NCBI GenBank assembly: GCA_910587475.1
Contig: CAJUMR010000001.1
Coordinates: forward strand, 1 to 64,000
DNA length: 64,000 nucleotides
Source of the DNA: an uncultured Muribaculaceae bacterium
GTDB lineage: Bacteria > Bacteroidota > Bacteroidia > Bacteroidales > Muribaculaceae
Direction of reading: 5' to 3'
Positions within the stretch are counted from its first letter, which is position 1. Each line of letters opens with the position of its first letter. The translations under genes were made by a program, and so were the position numbers. Positions 26,105 through 34,147 of the stretch are shown piece after piece. Under the pieces are notes generated by a model. That model did no database searches, was not told where the DNA came from, and saw only the letters and a program-made list of their open reading frames with translations.

Positions 26105-26992
26105 TCAGTCGACGAAGCGTTTTGTGAGATTGCCATATGCGTCGATGCGTCGGTCGCGAAGAAACGGCCACCATCGGCGCACTTGCTCTGAACGCAGGGT
26201 GTCTATCTCTATGACTGCGCTATCCTCGCGGTCGTCAGGCGCGCGGTAGATAAATTCGCCCTGTGGTCCGGCTACAAAGCTGCTGCCCCAGAATTCAATT
26301 CCGTTAGTCGCGCCGGATGGATCATCCTCATGTCCGACACGGTTTACCGATACAACGGGAAGTCCGTTGGCTATGGCGTGTCCTCTCTGGACTGTTATCC
26401 ATGCTTCGCGCTGTCGCGACTTCTCGTCATCAGAGTCTGAACTTTCCCATCCGATGGCGGTCGGGTAGATGAGCAGTTGAGCTCCCGACAATGCCATCAG
26501 TCGTGCTGCTTCAGGATACCACTGATCCCAGCAAACGAGCACTCCCAGACGACCGAGCGATGTGTCGATTGGTCTGAAGCCAAGGTCACCTGGAGTGAAA
26601 TAGAACTTTTCGTAGTAGGCAGGGTCGTCGGGTATATGCATCTTGCGGTAGCGACCGGCTTCCGAACCGTCGGTGTCATAGACGATGGCGGTGTTATGGT
26701 AAAGTCCTGGAGCTCTGCGCTCGAATATCGATGTCACGATGACCACTTTGCATTCTTTGGCTAGACGGCTGTAGAAAAGTGTGGTCTCTGACGGAATTTC
26801 AACCGCAAGATCGCAGCAGTCGACATTTTCGGTCTGACAGAAGTAAAGCGAATCGTGGAGCTCTTGGTTTACAATTAATTCCGCACCTTTCGATGCAAGT
26901 TCACGGATCTTTTCGCCGAGTCGCCGGCGATTGTCGGCTATATCGGCCGTATTGTGCTGTTGGATAATGCCAACTTTCAAGTTATGTTTCAT
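26105..26992 (-). CDS. aguB: N-carbamoylputrescine amidase
   Basis: A 295-residue nitrilase-superfamily enzyme that hydrolyses N-carbamoylputrescine to putrescine, CO2 and ammonia. The catalytic triad is visible: Glu in IVNQELHDSLYF, Lys in YRKMHIPDDPAYYEKFYF, Cys in LVCWDQWYPEAARLMAL. These segments and the adjoining agmatine deiminase gene give the specific assignment. Its ATG overlaps the aguA stop in ATGA. It converges on the RND permease gene with only 8 bp between the two stop codons. Confidence 0.94.
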   Translation of the reverse strand: MKHNLKVGIIQQHNTADIADNRRRLGEKIRELASKGAELIVNQELHDSLYFCQTENVDCCDLAVEIPSETTLFYSRLAKECKVVIVTSIFERRAPGLYHNTAIVYDTDGSEAGRYRKMHIPDDPAYYEKFYFTPGDLGFRPIDTSLGRLGVLVCWDQWYPEAARLMALSGAQLLIYPTAIGWESSDSDDEKSRQREAWITVQRGHAIANGLPVVSVNRVGHEDDPSGATNGIEFWGSSFVAGPQGEFIYRAPDDREDSAVIEIDTLRSEQVRRWWPFLRDRRIDAYGNLTKRFVD

Positions 26993-28041
26993 TTTGTGAT
27001 TGAGTTCTTGGGAAATTGCATGGTTACGCAGTGTAGCGATCCGTGTTGCCGGATCAGAGCATTGCAGTCTATTCCGATTATTTCATGATCGGGGAACGCA
27101 ATCTTCATGATTTGCTTGGCAAGATCGTCCTTGCGCTCCTGACCATAGACAGGCAGTAGTATTGCATCGTTGAGGATAAGGAAGTTGGCATATGTGGCGG
27201 GAAGGCGTTGGCCATCTTCGTCGTATATCGCATCTGGCAAAGGCAATGCTATGCAGTTGTATGGCATGCCGTCAGGTCTTCTCAGAGACAGTATCTGACG
27301 TTCCATAGCCTTGAGTTCGTCAAAATGGCTGTCTGCTTCGTCATCGCAACCGACATAGATGATTGTGTCGCCGGGAGCAAGACGGGCAAGTGTGTCGATG
27401 TGGCTGTCGGTGTCATCGCCTTCGAGAGCTCCGTGATCAAGCCATAGCACATGGCTGGCACCAAGAGTGTCGCAAAGGCGACGTTCGATCTCCCGTTGCG
27501 ATAAATCTCCGTTGCGGTTAGGCGACATCAGGCACTCTGTCGTTGTCAACAGTGTCCCTTTTCCGTCACTTTCAATTGATCCGCCCTCGAGTACAAATCC
27601 GAGACAGTTGTTGTAACGGCCCGGCCAAAGCCCGTGTTCATAGAGACGTCGGGTCACCATATTGTCGAGGTTGGATGCAAATTTAAGCCCCCATCCGTTG
27701 AATTTAAAGTCGTTTACAATAGCTTCGCCTGTCGAAGTTATGGTCGTTATAGCTCCGAAATCACGCGCCCATGTGTCGTTGGTATCAATATCGTAATATG
27801 TGACAAGACTGTTGTCGACGTCGTGTAGGGCCGATCGGGCTGCAGAGCAGTCGGGAGCAACGATAATGAGCCGTGAAAACCTGACGATCGCACGGGCTAT
27901 ATCTCTATAACATGCCCGTACTTCATCAAGCATATATGACCAATCGGTCAGTTCGTGAGGCCACGCGAGCAAGACCGCCTCCTGGGCCTCCCATTCGGCA
28001 GGCAGTCTATAGTTGCAATTATTCTTATTCGTCATAGTCAT
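26989..28041 (-). CDS. aguA: Agmatine deiminase
   Basis: This 350-residue enzyme of the guanidino-group-modifying superfamily converts agmatine to N-carbamoylputrescine. Motifs seen: PAEWEAQEAVLLAWPH at the N-terminus, DTWARDFGAI, LEGGSIESDGKGTLL, the His in LWLDHGALEGDDTDSHIDT, and the catalytic Cys in GSLHCVTMQFP near the end. With aguB it forms the plant-type agmatine route to putrescine. The start is ATG at 28041 or the second ATG at 28035; either overlaps the end of the upstream small acidic gene. Confidence 0.95.
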   Translation of the reverse strand: MTMTNKNNCNYRLPAEWEAQEAVLLAWPHELTDWSYMLDEVRACYRDIARAIVRFSRLIIVAPDCSAARSALHDVDNSLVTYYDIDTNDTWARDFGAITTITSTGEAIVNDFKFNGWGLKFASNLDNMVTRRLYEHGLWPGRYNNCLGFVLEGGSIESDGKGTLLTTTECLMSPNRNGDLSQREIERRLCDTLGASHVLWLDHGALEGDDTDSHIDTLARLAPGDTIIYVGCDDEADSHFDELKAMERQILSLRRPDGMPYNCIALPLPDAIYDEDGQRLPATYANFLILNDAILLPVYGQERKDDLAKQIMKIAFPDHEIIGIDCNALIRQHGSLHCVTMQFPKNSITK

Positions 28042-28258
28042 TTAATGATTCCCATATCGAATCTTGATTTTCAAGATATTCTTCACAGTAATCTTTAAAG
28101 CCGTGTTTTTCGGTATATCCATATTCGTCGCACCAATCCTTGTATTCCCGACGAAGATCTTCGTCATCGGACATCATGCGTCTAAACCAATCCTCGGCTA
28201 CATCAATGCTATGGTATTGAGTTAACAGGTCTTTGAAAAATTCATTAAGGTCGTTCAT
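28025..28258 (-). CDS. Small acidic hypothetical protein
   Basis: 77 residues starting at the ATG at 28258 and overlapping the start of aguA by 17 bp. It is very acidic (many Asp and Glu) and rich in Trp and Tyr: DWFRRMMSDDEDLRREYKDW, then CDEYGYTEKHGFKDYCEEY. No signal peptide and no recognised domain. The tight overlap with aguA suggests it is the first gene of the aguA-aguB operon. It could be a regulatory partner, a DNA-mimic type protein or simply unknown. Confidence 0.55.
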   Translation of the reverse strand: MNDLNEFFKDLLTQYHSIDVAEDWFRRMMSDDEDLRREYKDWCDEYGYTEKHGFKDYCEEYLENQDSIWESLNDYDE

Positions 28259-28277
28259 TGCATAAGATTGTTTATGC

Positions 28278-28285
28278 CAAAAATA
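28278..28285 (-). promoter_or_regulatory. -7 element for the agu operon
   Basis: TATTTTTG on minus, 19 bp before the ATG of the small acidic gene; fits TAnnTTTG. A clear -33 TTTG was not found. Confidence 0.45.
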
Positions 28286-28344
28286 CAATATTAACCTATT
28301 TTACTATGCAATCTGATAGTTATAATAAGTTAAAATGAATGTTA

Positions 28345-28360
28345 AGATGCCGAAGCATCT
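28345..28360. terminator. UUCG-loop hairpin downstream of the secreted hypothetical gene
   Basis: On minus, AGATGC-TTCG-GCATCT forms a 6-bp stem with the very stable UUCG loop, 60 bp after the 28420 gene. The following T content is weak, so termination is only probable. Confidence 0.35.
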
Positions 28361-28419
28361 GTTTTGCAGCGCTGAATGCCTTGATGATCAGGCATCATGG
28401 ATTTTGCTGCCTGTCGGGA

Positions 28420-28971
28420 TTATTTGGGGGTGGGATTGCAGTAAATATCCTGAGCCACAGATGCATTGATGGTCATTCCTTCGGGGATCTCGGGTAGCTT
28501 GCCTTTGATGAAACCGCTGAACAGGCCTATCGGGAAAAAAAGTACGGAGATGATTACAACCGGAGCCACATTGTTGTTGCCCTGTCTGCAATTGCCGATA
28601 TAGAGCTGAATCTTTTTGTTGTCAACGGTTTTGGTTGATGCATCAGTTATACATAGTTTGCCGGGACGTCCCCATGATTTGGCGCGTTCGATGTTGTAAT
28701 TGATCGTGGCGCGGCTGCCTTCTTTTATCAACACGGTGGTTCCGTCGTCAGAATAGACGTCGTATTCGACTTTTGCGACAATTGATCCTGCATCGGGTGC
28801 AGCTGCGGCATTGAAGGTTTCGTCTACGCGCAGCACGAGTTTTGTACCTTCTTCAAGAGTGTAAGAACTACCGTTTTGAGTCTGTGCTAATGCTGACAAC
28901 GGGTTGGCAAGCACGAGAATTGCCGTAAGGATGCTTGATATCAAGCTTTGTGCAATGTTGTTTTTGTTCAT
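28420..28971 (-). CDS. Secreted hypothetical protein with C-terminal hydrophobic segment
   Basis: 183 residues with a signal peptide ending near ALAQT. The mature part opens with SSYTLEEGTKLVLRVDETFN and includes VEYDVYSDDGTTVLIKEGS, all predicted beta-rich. One hydrophobic segment (APVVIISVLFFPIGLFSGF) lies at about 138-156, followed by GKLPEIPEGMTINASV. This layout resembles Bacteroidales envelope proteins of unknown role. It is a single gene, not obviously linked to the agu operon. A likely -7 element lies about 120 bp upstream. Confidence 0.65.
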   Translation of the reverse strand: MNKNNIAQSLISSILTAILVLANPLSALAQTQNGSSYTLEEGTKLVLRVDETFNAAAAPDAGSIVAKVEYDVYSDDGTTVLIKEGSRATINYNIERAKSWGRPGKLCITDASTKTVDNKKIQLYIGNCRQGNNNVAPVVIISVLFFPIGLFSGFIKGKLPEIPEGMTINASVAQDIYCNPTPK

Positions 28972-29086
28972 AATGCAGGATGATTAGTTTGATTTGACGT
29001 TTTGCTCCGACTCTTGAAGACAAATGTTCACGGACGGGAATGATGTTATTTACACTTGTTTATGTATCCGCAGCATTGCTGCGATG

Positions 29087-29094
29087 CAAAAATA
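29087..29094 (-). promoter_or_regulatory. -7 element upstream of the secreted hypothetical gene
   Basis: TATTTTTG on minus, matching TAnnTTTG; the gene starts about 116 bp downstream, leaving a long leader. Confidence 0.4.
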
Positions 29095-29188
29095 GTGAAT
29101 TAAAGTGATATCTTGAAAGAATGTAAAAAAATAATGCAAAATGTATCTGATAACGCCTGAAATTCCATAAGTCAATTTCATGCTAAAA

Positions 29189-29220
29189 GAAATAGCCCGG
29201 CAACTTCGCCGGGCTATTTC
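29189..29220 (-). terminator. Terminator of the GH18-cydAB-lipoprotein operon
   Basis: A perfect 13-bp stem GAAATAGCCCGGC / GCCGGGCTATTTC with a 6-nt loop; on minus the stem ends in TTTC and continues TTTT. It sits 83 bp after the lipoprotein stop. Confidence 0.8.
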
Positions 29221-29302
29221 GGTGAAAAGGATGGTGTATTGTTTCATCCGCCTTTGGGCTTGAGCCCCTGTCGTTTTAAAGCGGATGATGAAGTCAGAGC
29301 CG

Positions 29303-29791
29303 TTATTTGATCGGAGCAGCTTCGGTGACTTCGACGGTGTCGTTATCTGTCACTGTTGCTGCAGGTTCGGTCAGAACTTGTGGCTGAGGTTTGCTGAGGT
29401 CTCCCAATGTCTTGGCAACGTTGACCCCGGCAGTGATCATGCTGACCATAATGTTGAGCTCTTTTTTGGAAACTTTATGGCCTTCGATCTCATATGACTT
29501 GCTGATGACAACTTTAAAAAAGTTGGACATTGCTTCTTTTATTGTCTCTTTATCGGCATCGGTTAATGGAAAGCTGGCGTTATCTTTTACGATGGCGTCT
29601 GCATCTTTAACGCCAGGCTGCAGTTTCTGGAAGTCTTCTTTGTTGCTGATTGATTTTGCCTTTTCGGCAAGTTCGTTCAGTGAGGCTGCAAATTCTTCAG
29701 CAGGATTCGCATTGCCGGTTTTGTTGCACGCACCCAATCCAAGGATCAGGACGAGAAGTACTGGTGTAAGAATTGATTTGATTTTCTTCAT
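29303..29791 (-). CDS. Hypothetical lipoprotein downstream of cydAB
   Basis: 162 residues with a clear lipobox (LGLGAC, Cys at about 22). The mature part is helical and charged (AEEFAASLNELAEKAKSIS, then TDADKETIKEAMSNFFKVV), with a Pro/Thr/Val-rich tail. No domain recognised. It follows cydB by 26 bp and precedes the operon terminator, so it is probably cotranscribed with the oxidase. A role in oxidase assembly or in the envelope is possible but unsupported. Confidence 0.7.
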   Translation of the reverse strand: MKKIKSILTPVLLVLILGLGACNKTGNANPAEEFAASLNELAEKAKSISNKEDFQKLQPGVKDADAIVKDNASFPLTDADKETIKEAMSNFFKVVISKSYEIEGHKVSKKELNIMVSMITAGVNVAKTLGDLSKPQPQVLTEPAATVTDNDTVEVTEAAPIK

Positions 29792-29817
29792 TCTGTTAGT
29801 TGTTATTTAGATGATTT

Positions 29818-30960
29818 TTAGTATTGGTGTGGCTCTTTGTTGAGTTCTTCTGCCGAAATCGGAGTTGCATTCATCTTGCGCCATACATACCATATGTATG
29901 CAAGGACGAAAGGAACGAGAATGGAGACATAGCTCATCGTTTTCAACGTGAACAATGACGACGAGCTGTTGGCGATAGTCAGTGAACTGCCGACATCGAG
30001 AGTCGAACGATAGTAGGCTGTGCCTTCATAGCCGGCGATAAGTATAAGAACTATAACTACAAGCACAGAACCGGCACCGCTGAACCATATGCCTTTTCTG
30101 AATTTATTGCAGAATGCCGAACGGATAATGCCGTAGAGCACCATGACTACGCCGAGCAGGAGCACAATAGCCAATGGCCACATTGTGATCAGATTGTCAA
30201 AATAGATGTTGTTCACCTCTGTGAATTGACCTGCAGCAACTTGACGTACGCCTCCGGCAAGCATCAGTACGATTAGAAAACCGACGAAAAAGACTGCGAA
30301 TACAGCGCCGTTGACGAGGACTTTCTTTCTCAGCGCCTTGTCGAAACTATTGTCGGCATCTATGTTGTTGATGAAGTAGAGCGCCGCCTGTGTACGAGCT
30401 AAGAAGAAAACCGCAAAACCGAGCAAGAGGTTTTTCCAGTCGATGATTGCTTCGAGCCCGCGAGTCGATGACCATTGTGAAATGACTGGCGCTCCCGGAT
30501 CAAGTATATTGGTTTTTGAAATGGTGAATTCGGCCCCGAAGAACATCATGCCGACTGCGACTCCGAGTAGTACACAGCCAAACAGACCATTGAACATCAG
30601 GAATATATCGTAGGTGCGGGTGCCGTAGAGATTTCCGCGTTTGCGACGGAACTCATAGCTGACTGCCTGAAGCACAAAGCTCAGTAGAATGAGCATCCAA
30701 AGCCAGTAGGCTCCTCCGAAACTTGTGGAGTAGAACAGCGGGAATGAAGCAAAAAATGCGCCGCCAAAAACGACGAGAGTCGTGAATGTCAGCTCCCATT
30801 TGCGGCCTAATGAATTGACCATCAGCTGACGGTTTTCATTGCCTTGATGGCAGTAAAGCATCGATTGACCGCCCTGCACGAATAATAGAAACACCAATGC
30901 GGCGCCGAGAACGGCTATGATAAGCCACCAATAGGCTTGTAACAATTCTAATTCTGTCAT
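29818..30960 (-). CDS. cydB: Cytochrome bd ubiquinol oxidase subunit II
   Basis: A 380-residue integral membrane protein with about eight to nine hydrophobic segments. It carries the CydB opening YWWLIIAVLGAALVFLLFVQ followed by GGQSML, and later LGRKWELTFTTLVVFGGAFF. With CydA it forms the bd-type terminal oxidase that reduces oxygen to water with quinol electrons and has high oxygen affinity. In Bacteroides this enzyme permits growth in nanomolar oxygen. It is 12 bp downstream of cydA. Confidence 0.95.
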   Translation of the reverse strand: MTELELLQAYWWLIIAVLGAALVFLLFVQGGQSMLYCHQGNENRQLMVNSLGRKWELTFTTLVVFGGAFFASFPLFYSTSFGGAYWLWMLILLSFVLQAVSYEFRRKRGNLYGTRTYDIFLMFNGLFGCVLLGVAVGMMFFGAEFTISKTNILDPGAPVISQWSSTRGLEAIIDWKNLLLGFAVFFLARTQAALYFINNIDADNSFDKALRKKVLVNGAVFAVFFVGFLIVLMLAGGVRQVAAGQFTEVNNIYFDNLITMWPLAIVLLLGVVMVLYGIIRSAFCNKFRKGIWFSGAGSVLVVIVLILIAGYEGTAYYRSTLDVGSSLTIANSSSSLFTLKTMSYVSILVPFVLAYIWYVWRKMNATPISAEELNKEPHQY

Positions 30961-30972
30961 GACTTGATGATA

Positions 30973-32538
30973 TTATTCGGGTTGTTCGATATTGTTTTTA
31001 GATGTACGTGCGATGTATCGCAACATGATGCTTATTTCAGCTGCCAGAAGCATGGTGAAAAGCACGGCGAAGATCCAGAAGGTGAGTTGAACCGATCCGG
31101 TTGTTATGTCGGAAATTGCCGCGCGGGTAGGCATGAGATCCTGTATTACCCAAGGTTGACGACCAACTTCGGCAACAACCCAGCCGGCCTGACTGCATAT
31201 CCAGACAACAGGTATAGAGATGATGCCGAGCCAATGAAGCCATGGTTTCTCGAGAACCGCAGTGCGGCGGTAGCAAACGAAGAGTAGGGCAACAAAGAGC
31301 AACAGCAGATAGCCTCCGGCCATGACCATTACACGGAACGCATAGAAGGTGAGAGCGACGGGGGGAACTGCCTGTTCGGCATTGTCGAGATATCCGTAGC
31401 CGAAATATTTGAAGTTGTCAAGGACTTCTTGCTTAGCCTTGTTCATGGCTGCTTCATTACCGGCGCTTTTGGCTTCGGCATAGCGGGTGAGCGCTTCGCG
31501 GGCCGCTTTACCCATTGCAATGCGATCGGCGTAGCTGTCGCCATAGATGGTGTCGCCTTCGGCAGTGATAGTCCGTCCGGCAATCAAGTCGTTAATGCCG
31601 GGTACAAATGTGTTGGGGTTGTGGTTGGCAAGGATTGAAAGTCCGTAGGGTATCGACATCTCGAACAAGATGGACTCGAGGTCGTCACCGGGCTTTTTAT
31701 CGGGGTTGACAAAGCCGACAGCAACCAGGCTCTGACCGACCTGACCGTCGTACAAGCCTTCCATGGCAGCCAGTTTCATGGGCTGCACACGGGCAACTTC
31801 GACAGCCGAACCGTCGCCGGTCCATAAAGTCATGACCATGCTGGCAACGCCGAACCACGATGCGATTTTGAGTGATTTACGCGCAGCTTCGACATTGCGT
31901 TTTCTCCACAGTAGCCAACTGCTGACTCCGATCACAAACACTGCTGCCAATACCCATCCGCTAAATACGGCGTGGAAAAACTTGTTCATTGCCACTGAGT
32001 TAAAGGCTACTTCAGTGAAGTTGTCCATTACGTTTCGCATCTGTTCGGGATCAAAAGCCATGCCGACGGGGTTTTGCATCCAGGCATTTGCTACGAGGAT
32101 CCAAAGAGCTGACAGCGATACTCCGATTGCCGTCAGCCAAGTGGCGGCCAGATGGAAACGGCGGCTCACCTTGTTCCATCCGAAGAACATCACGGCTACG
32201 AATGTTGCTTCCATAAAGAAGGCCACTATGCCTTCGATTGCGAGAGGGGCTCCGAATATATCGCCGACAAACCAGCTGTAGTTCGACCAGTTGGTGCCGA
32301 ATTCAAATTCGAGGATGATTCCAGTGGCAACGCCACAGGCAAAATTGATGCCGAACAGCGACATCCAAAATTTTGTAATGCCTTTCCACTTTGTGTCGCC
32401 CGTGCGTACATAGATAGACTCCATGATCGCCACTATGACTGACAATCCGATTGTCAGCGGTACGAACAACCAGTGGTACATGGCCGTAAGAGCAAATTGT
32501 GCCCTCGACCAGTCTACAACTCCTAATAGATCGTTCAT
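30973..32538 (-). CDS. cydA: Cytochrome bd ubiquinol oxidase subunit I
   Basis: A 521-residue haem-carrying subunit. The N-terminal haem b595 ligand His is in TAMYHWLFVPLTIG, the conserved GRQPW quinol-site motif is in VAEVGRQPWVIQDLMPT, and the Q-loop region after VARVQPMKLAAMEGLYDG is long and carries an insertion (about 100 residues with AEGDTIYGDSYADRIAMG). It is the catalytic subunit of the bd oxidase with CydB. It lies 41 bp after the DUF4492 gene. Confidence 0.96.
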   Translation of the reverse strand: MNDLLGVVDWSRAQFALTAMYHWLFVPLTIGLSVIVAIMESIYVRTGDTKWKGITKFWMSLFGINFACGVATGIILEFEFGTNWSNYSWFVGDIFGAPLAIEGIVAFFMEATFVAVMFFGWNKVSRRFHLAATWLTAIGVSLSALWILVANAWMQNPVGMAFDPEQMRNVMDNFTEVAFNSVAMNKFFHAVFSGWVLAAVFVIGVSSWLLWRKRNVEAARKSLKIASWFGVASMVMTLWTGDGSAVEVARVQPMKLAAMEGLYDGQVGQSLVAVGFVNPDKKPGDDLESILFEMSIPYGLSILANHNPNTFVPGINDLIAGRTITAEGDTIYGDSYADRIAMGKAAREALTRYAEAKSAGNEAAMNKAKQEVLDNFKYFGYGYLDNAEQAVPPVALTFYAFRVMVMAGGYLLLLFVALLFVCYRRTAVLEKPWLHWLGIISIPVVWICSQAGWVVAEVGRQPWVIQDLMPTRAAISDITTGSVQLTFWIFAVLFTMLLAAEISIMLRYIARTSKNNIEQPE

Positions 32539-32579
32539 TGTTGAGATTGTGTTTATGGTTATGTAATTTGGTTGATTAT

Positions 32580-32801
32580 TCAGTCGTTTGAAATCAAAGC
32601 TTCACGAACTGCATCTGCCCGCTGCTCATCATTGTCATATTCGTTAGCAAGTTTGTCGGGGAAAAAGAATAGTTTAAGCACGGCAAACATTATCAATAGC
32701 TTGATCAGGATTATGAGCCAGAGATAGCGGCCTATAGTCATGTTTCTGAAGCCATCGACGTAGAAAAGCACGATTGATTTTAATTTCTTTCCGACGCTCA
32801 C
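32580..32801 (-). CDS. DUF4492 domain protein, small membrane protein of the cyd operon
   Basis: A small protein of 73 residues if it starts at GTG 32801. The core YVDGFRNMTIGRYLWLIILI then KLLIMFAVLKLFFFP is DUF4492, with one or two membrane spans, regularly found before cydA in Bacteroidetes. The GTG overlaps the TGA of the upstream GH18 gene in GTGA, which fits the other coupled junctions in this window. An ATG at 32858 would give 92 residues but overlap the GH18 gene by 61 bp. Likely an accessory subunit or assembly factor of the bd oxidase; this is inference from location. Confidence 0.78.
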   Translation of the reverse strand: MSVGKKLKSIVLFYVDGFRNMTIGRYLWLIILIKLLIMFAVLKLFFFPDKLANEYDNDEQRADAVREALISND

Positions 32802-33964
32802 TTCGATTTGCTGGTTAGTCCGACCTGTTTGTGAGTTGGAATCAAGATGTGTTTCCATTTGTGTCCGCCTTCATTGTCGGGCACGATATCCTTGGCGTAT
32901 TCCCACCAGAATGTTCCGCCGAGACCGGCTTCGGCTGCGAAATCGAATTTATGAGCGACAGTTTCGGGTGTCTCCATCGTTATGAACGAGTGAGAAGCGT
33001 CGTCGAGGTAATATGTCATCTTTTCTACCGGATCATATTCTGTGCGCCAAGCTTTGACTCCGAATGTGTGGGGGAGCATGTCGTTGTAGTCGACAAAGCG
33101 TCCGCATGAGTCAAGATGTTTTCCTTCAGGCAGGCGTTCGCCGGGGAAAATGCCTTTGTAGAGGAACCCGTAGCTTGCGAGGCCGAGGTGAAGTTTATTG
33201 ACCGGGATGCCATACCAAAGATTGGCAACGCAGTCTTTAATATATTGAAGGGGTGTGTTGTGCGTGGCATATTCGCGCCACAGACATCCTCCAAGGTCGT
33301 AGGCCATGAGGTTGATGTGGTCTACCGCAGTTTCGAGTTCCACTCTAAGACTGTCGGGATATTTAGCTTCGGCTGAGAGTGCTGTTGACAGGAGATATTT
33401 CTTGCCTGTGACTGAGCCGAGAGAGTCGAGTGTGTGACGGAGTTGGGTCAGAAGATTGGCGTGGCGGTCCATGTGGCTGTAGATGCCTATTTCCCAATCG
33501 AGGTCAATGCCGTCGAAATCCATTTCTTTGACAGTTTTGGCAAGAGCTTTACACATTTTGTCGGTGCGGTAGTCGTCGAGCGCTCCGAAAATCATGTCGT
33601 TGCCTGTCGATAGAATGGCGACAGTCCCTTCGCGGTGAGCAGTATTGACAGCTTGGCGGAAACGATCGGGCTTGGAGAAGCGCACGGTTGATCCCGGAGT
33701 AGCTATGATGCTGTCGACTGTAGCATCGAAGTCTTCTTGATTATTCCAGCCCTGACGATCCATCAGATAGACGATGTCGAAATTGCCAAAGTTGATGCGG
33801 TCTACGAAATCGGCATCTTTCATGCAGCCATGCCAGATATATGTCGACATGGGCAGCTTGTCACACGATTTTACCGGATCTGCGGCTGACACACTGTTGG
33901 ATAGGCCTGAAAAAAGGAGGCATACGGAAGATATGATTCCTGTTTTGATAAGAGAATGTTTCAT
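32798..33964 (-). CDS. Glycoside hydrolase family 18-like secreted protein
   Basis: A 388-residue TIM-barrel protein with signal peptide (SLIKTGIISSVCLLFSGL). The GH18 catalytic motif DxxDxDxE is intact in MDFDGIDLDWEIG, and substrate-assisted catalysis residues are suggested by INLMAYDLGG. The C-terminal FWWEYAKDIVPDN fits the last barrel strand. It may act on chitin-type or N-glycan GlcNAc bonds as a chitinase or endo-beta-N-acetylglucosaminidase; the closest activity cannot be told. It is translationally coupled to DUF4492 and cydAB, an unusual partner for a respiratory operon. The start ATG is at 33964; longer forms add an unconvincing N-terminus. Confidence 0.88.
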   Translation of the reverse strand: MKHSLIKTGIISSVCLLFSGLSNSVSAADPVKSCDKLPMSTYIWHGCMKDADFVDRINFGNFDIVYLMDRQGWNNQEDFDATVDSIIATPGSTVRFSKPDRFRQAVNTAHREGTVAILSTGNDMIFGALDDYRTDKMCKALAKTVKEMDFDGIDLDWEIGIYSHMDRHANLLTQLRHTLDSLGSVTGKKYLLSTALSAEAKYPDSLRVELETAVDHINLMAYDLGGCLWREYATHNTPLQYIKDCVANLWYGIPVNKLHLGLASYGFLYKGIFPGERLPEGKHLDSCGRFVDYNDMLPHTFGVKAWRTEYDPVEKMTYYLDDASHSFITMETPETVAHKFDFAAEAGLGGTFWWEYAKDIVPDNEGGHKWKHILIPTHKQVGLTSKSK

Positions 33965-33985
33965 AATCGTACAAGTAGTAAGCCA

Positions 33986-33993
33986 CAAATATA
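33986..33993 (-). promoter_or_regulatory. -7 element of the GH18-cyd operon
   Basis: TATATTTG on minus, 21 bp before the GH18 ATG. The -33 region is replaced by an AT-rich dyad arm (34001-34009). Confidence 0.5.
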
Positions 33994-34000
33994 GTATATT

Positions 34001-34033
34001 TTTTACAACTATTATCGTGACTCTGTTGTAAAA
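34001..34033. promoter_or_regulatory. Inverted repeat in the divergent cyd/rex region, candidate operator
   Basis: TTTTACAAC (34001-34009) and GTTGTAAAA (34025-34033) form a perfect 9-bp dyad with a 15-nt spacer, placed upstream of both the GH18-cyd and rex start points. Rex sites in other phyla contain TTGT...ACAA halves, so Rex is a candidate binder; the spacer is longer than in classical Rex boxes. Confidence 0.4.
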
Positions 34034-34131
34034 CATTTTTTTGAGCGGATAGATCGGTAGAGGAGGGATATGTGCCGTATTAAAAATCTGAAAAAGGCAA
34101 CGCGGTACATTCGCATTTTGGCAATTTTTTA

Positions 34132-34139
34132 TAAATTTG
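34132..34139 (+). promoter_or_regulatory. -7 element of rex
   Basis: TAAATTTG ends 8 bp before the rex ATG at 34148, implying a very short or absent 5' leader. Confidence 0.5.
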
Positions 34140-34147
34140 TGGTTGTT

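Larger units (their letters stand above)
28972..29302. other. 331-bp intergenic stretch
   Basis: It holds the candidate promoter at 29087-29094 and the terminator of the cyd operon at 29189-29220. No other coding or structured element is apparent. Confidence 0.5.
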
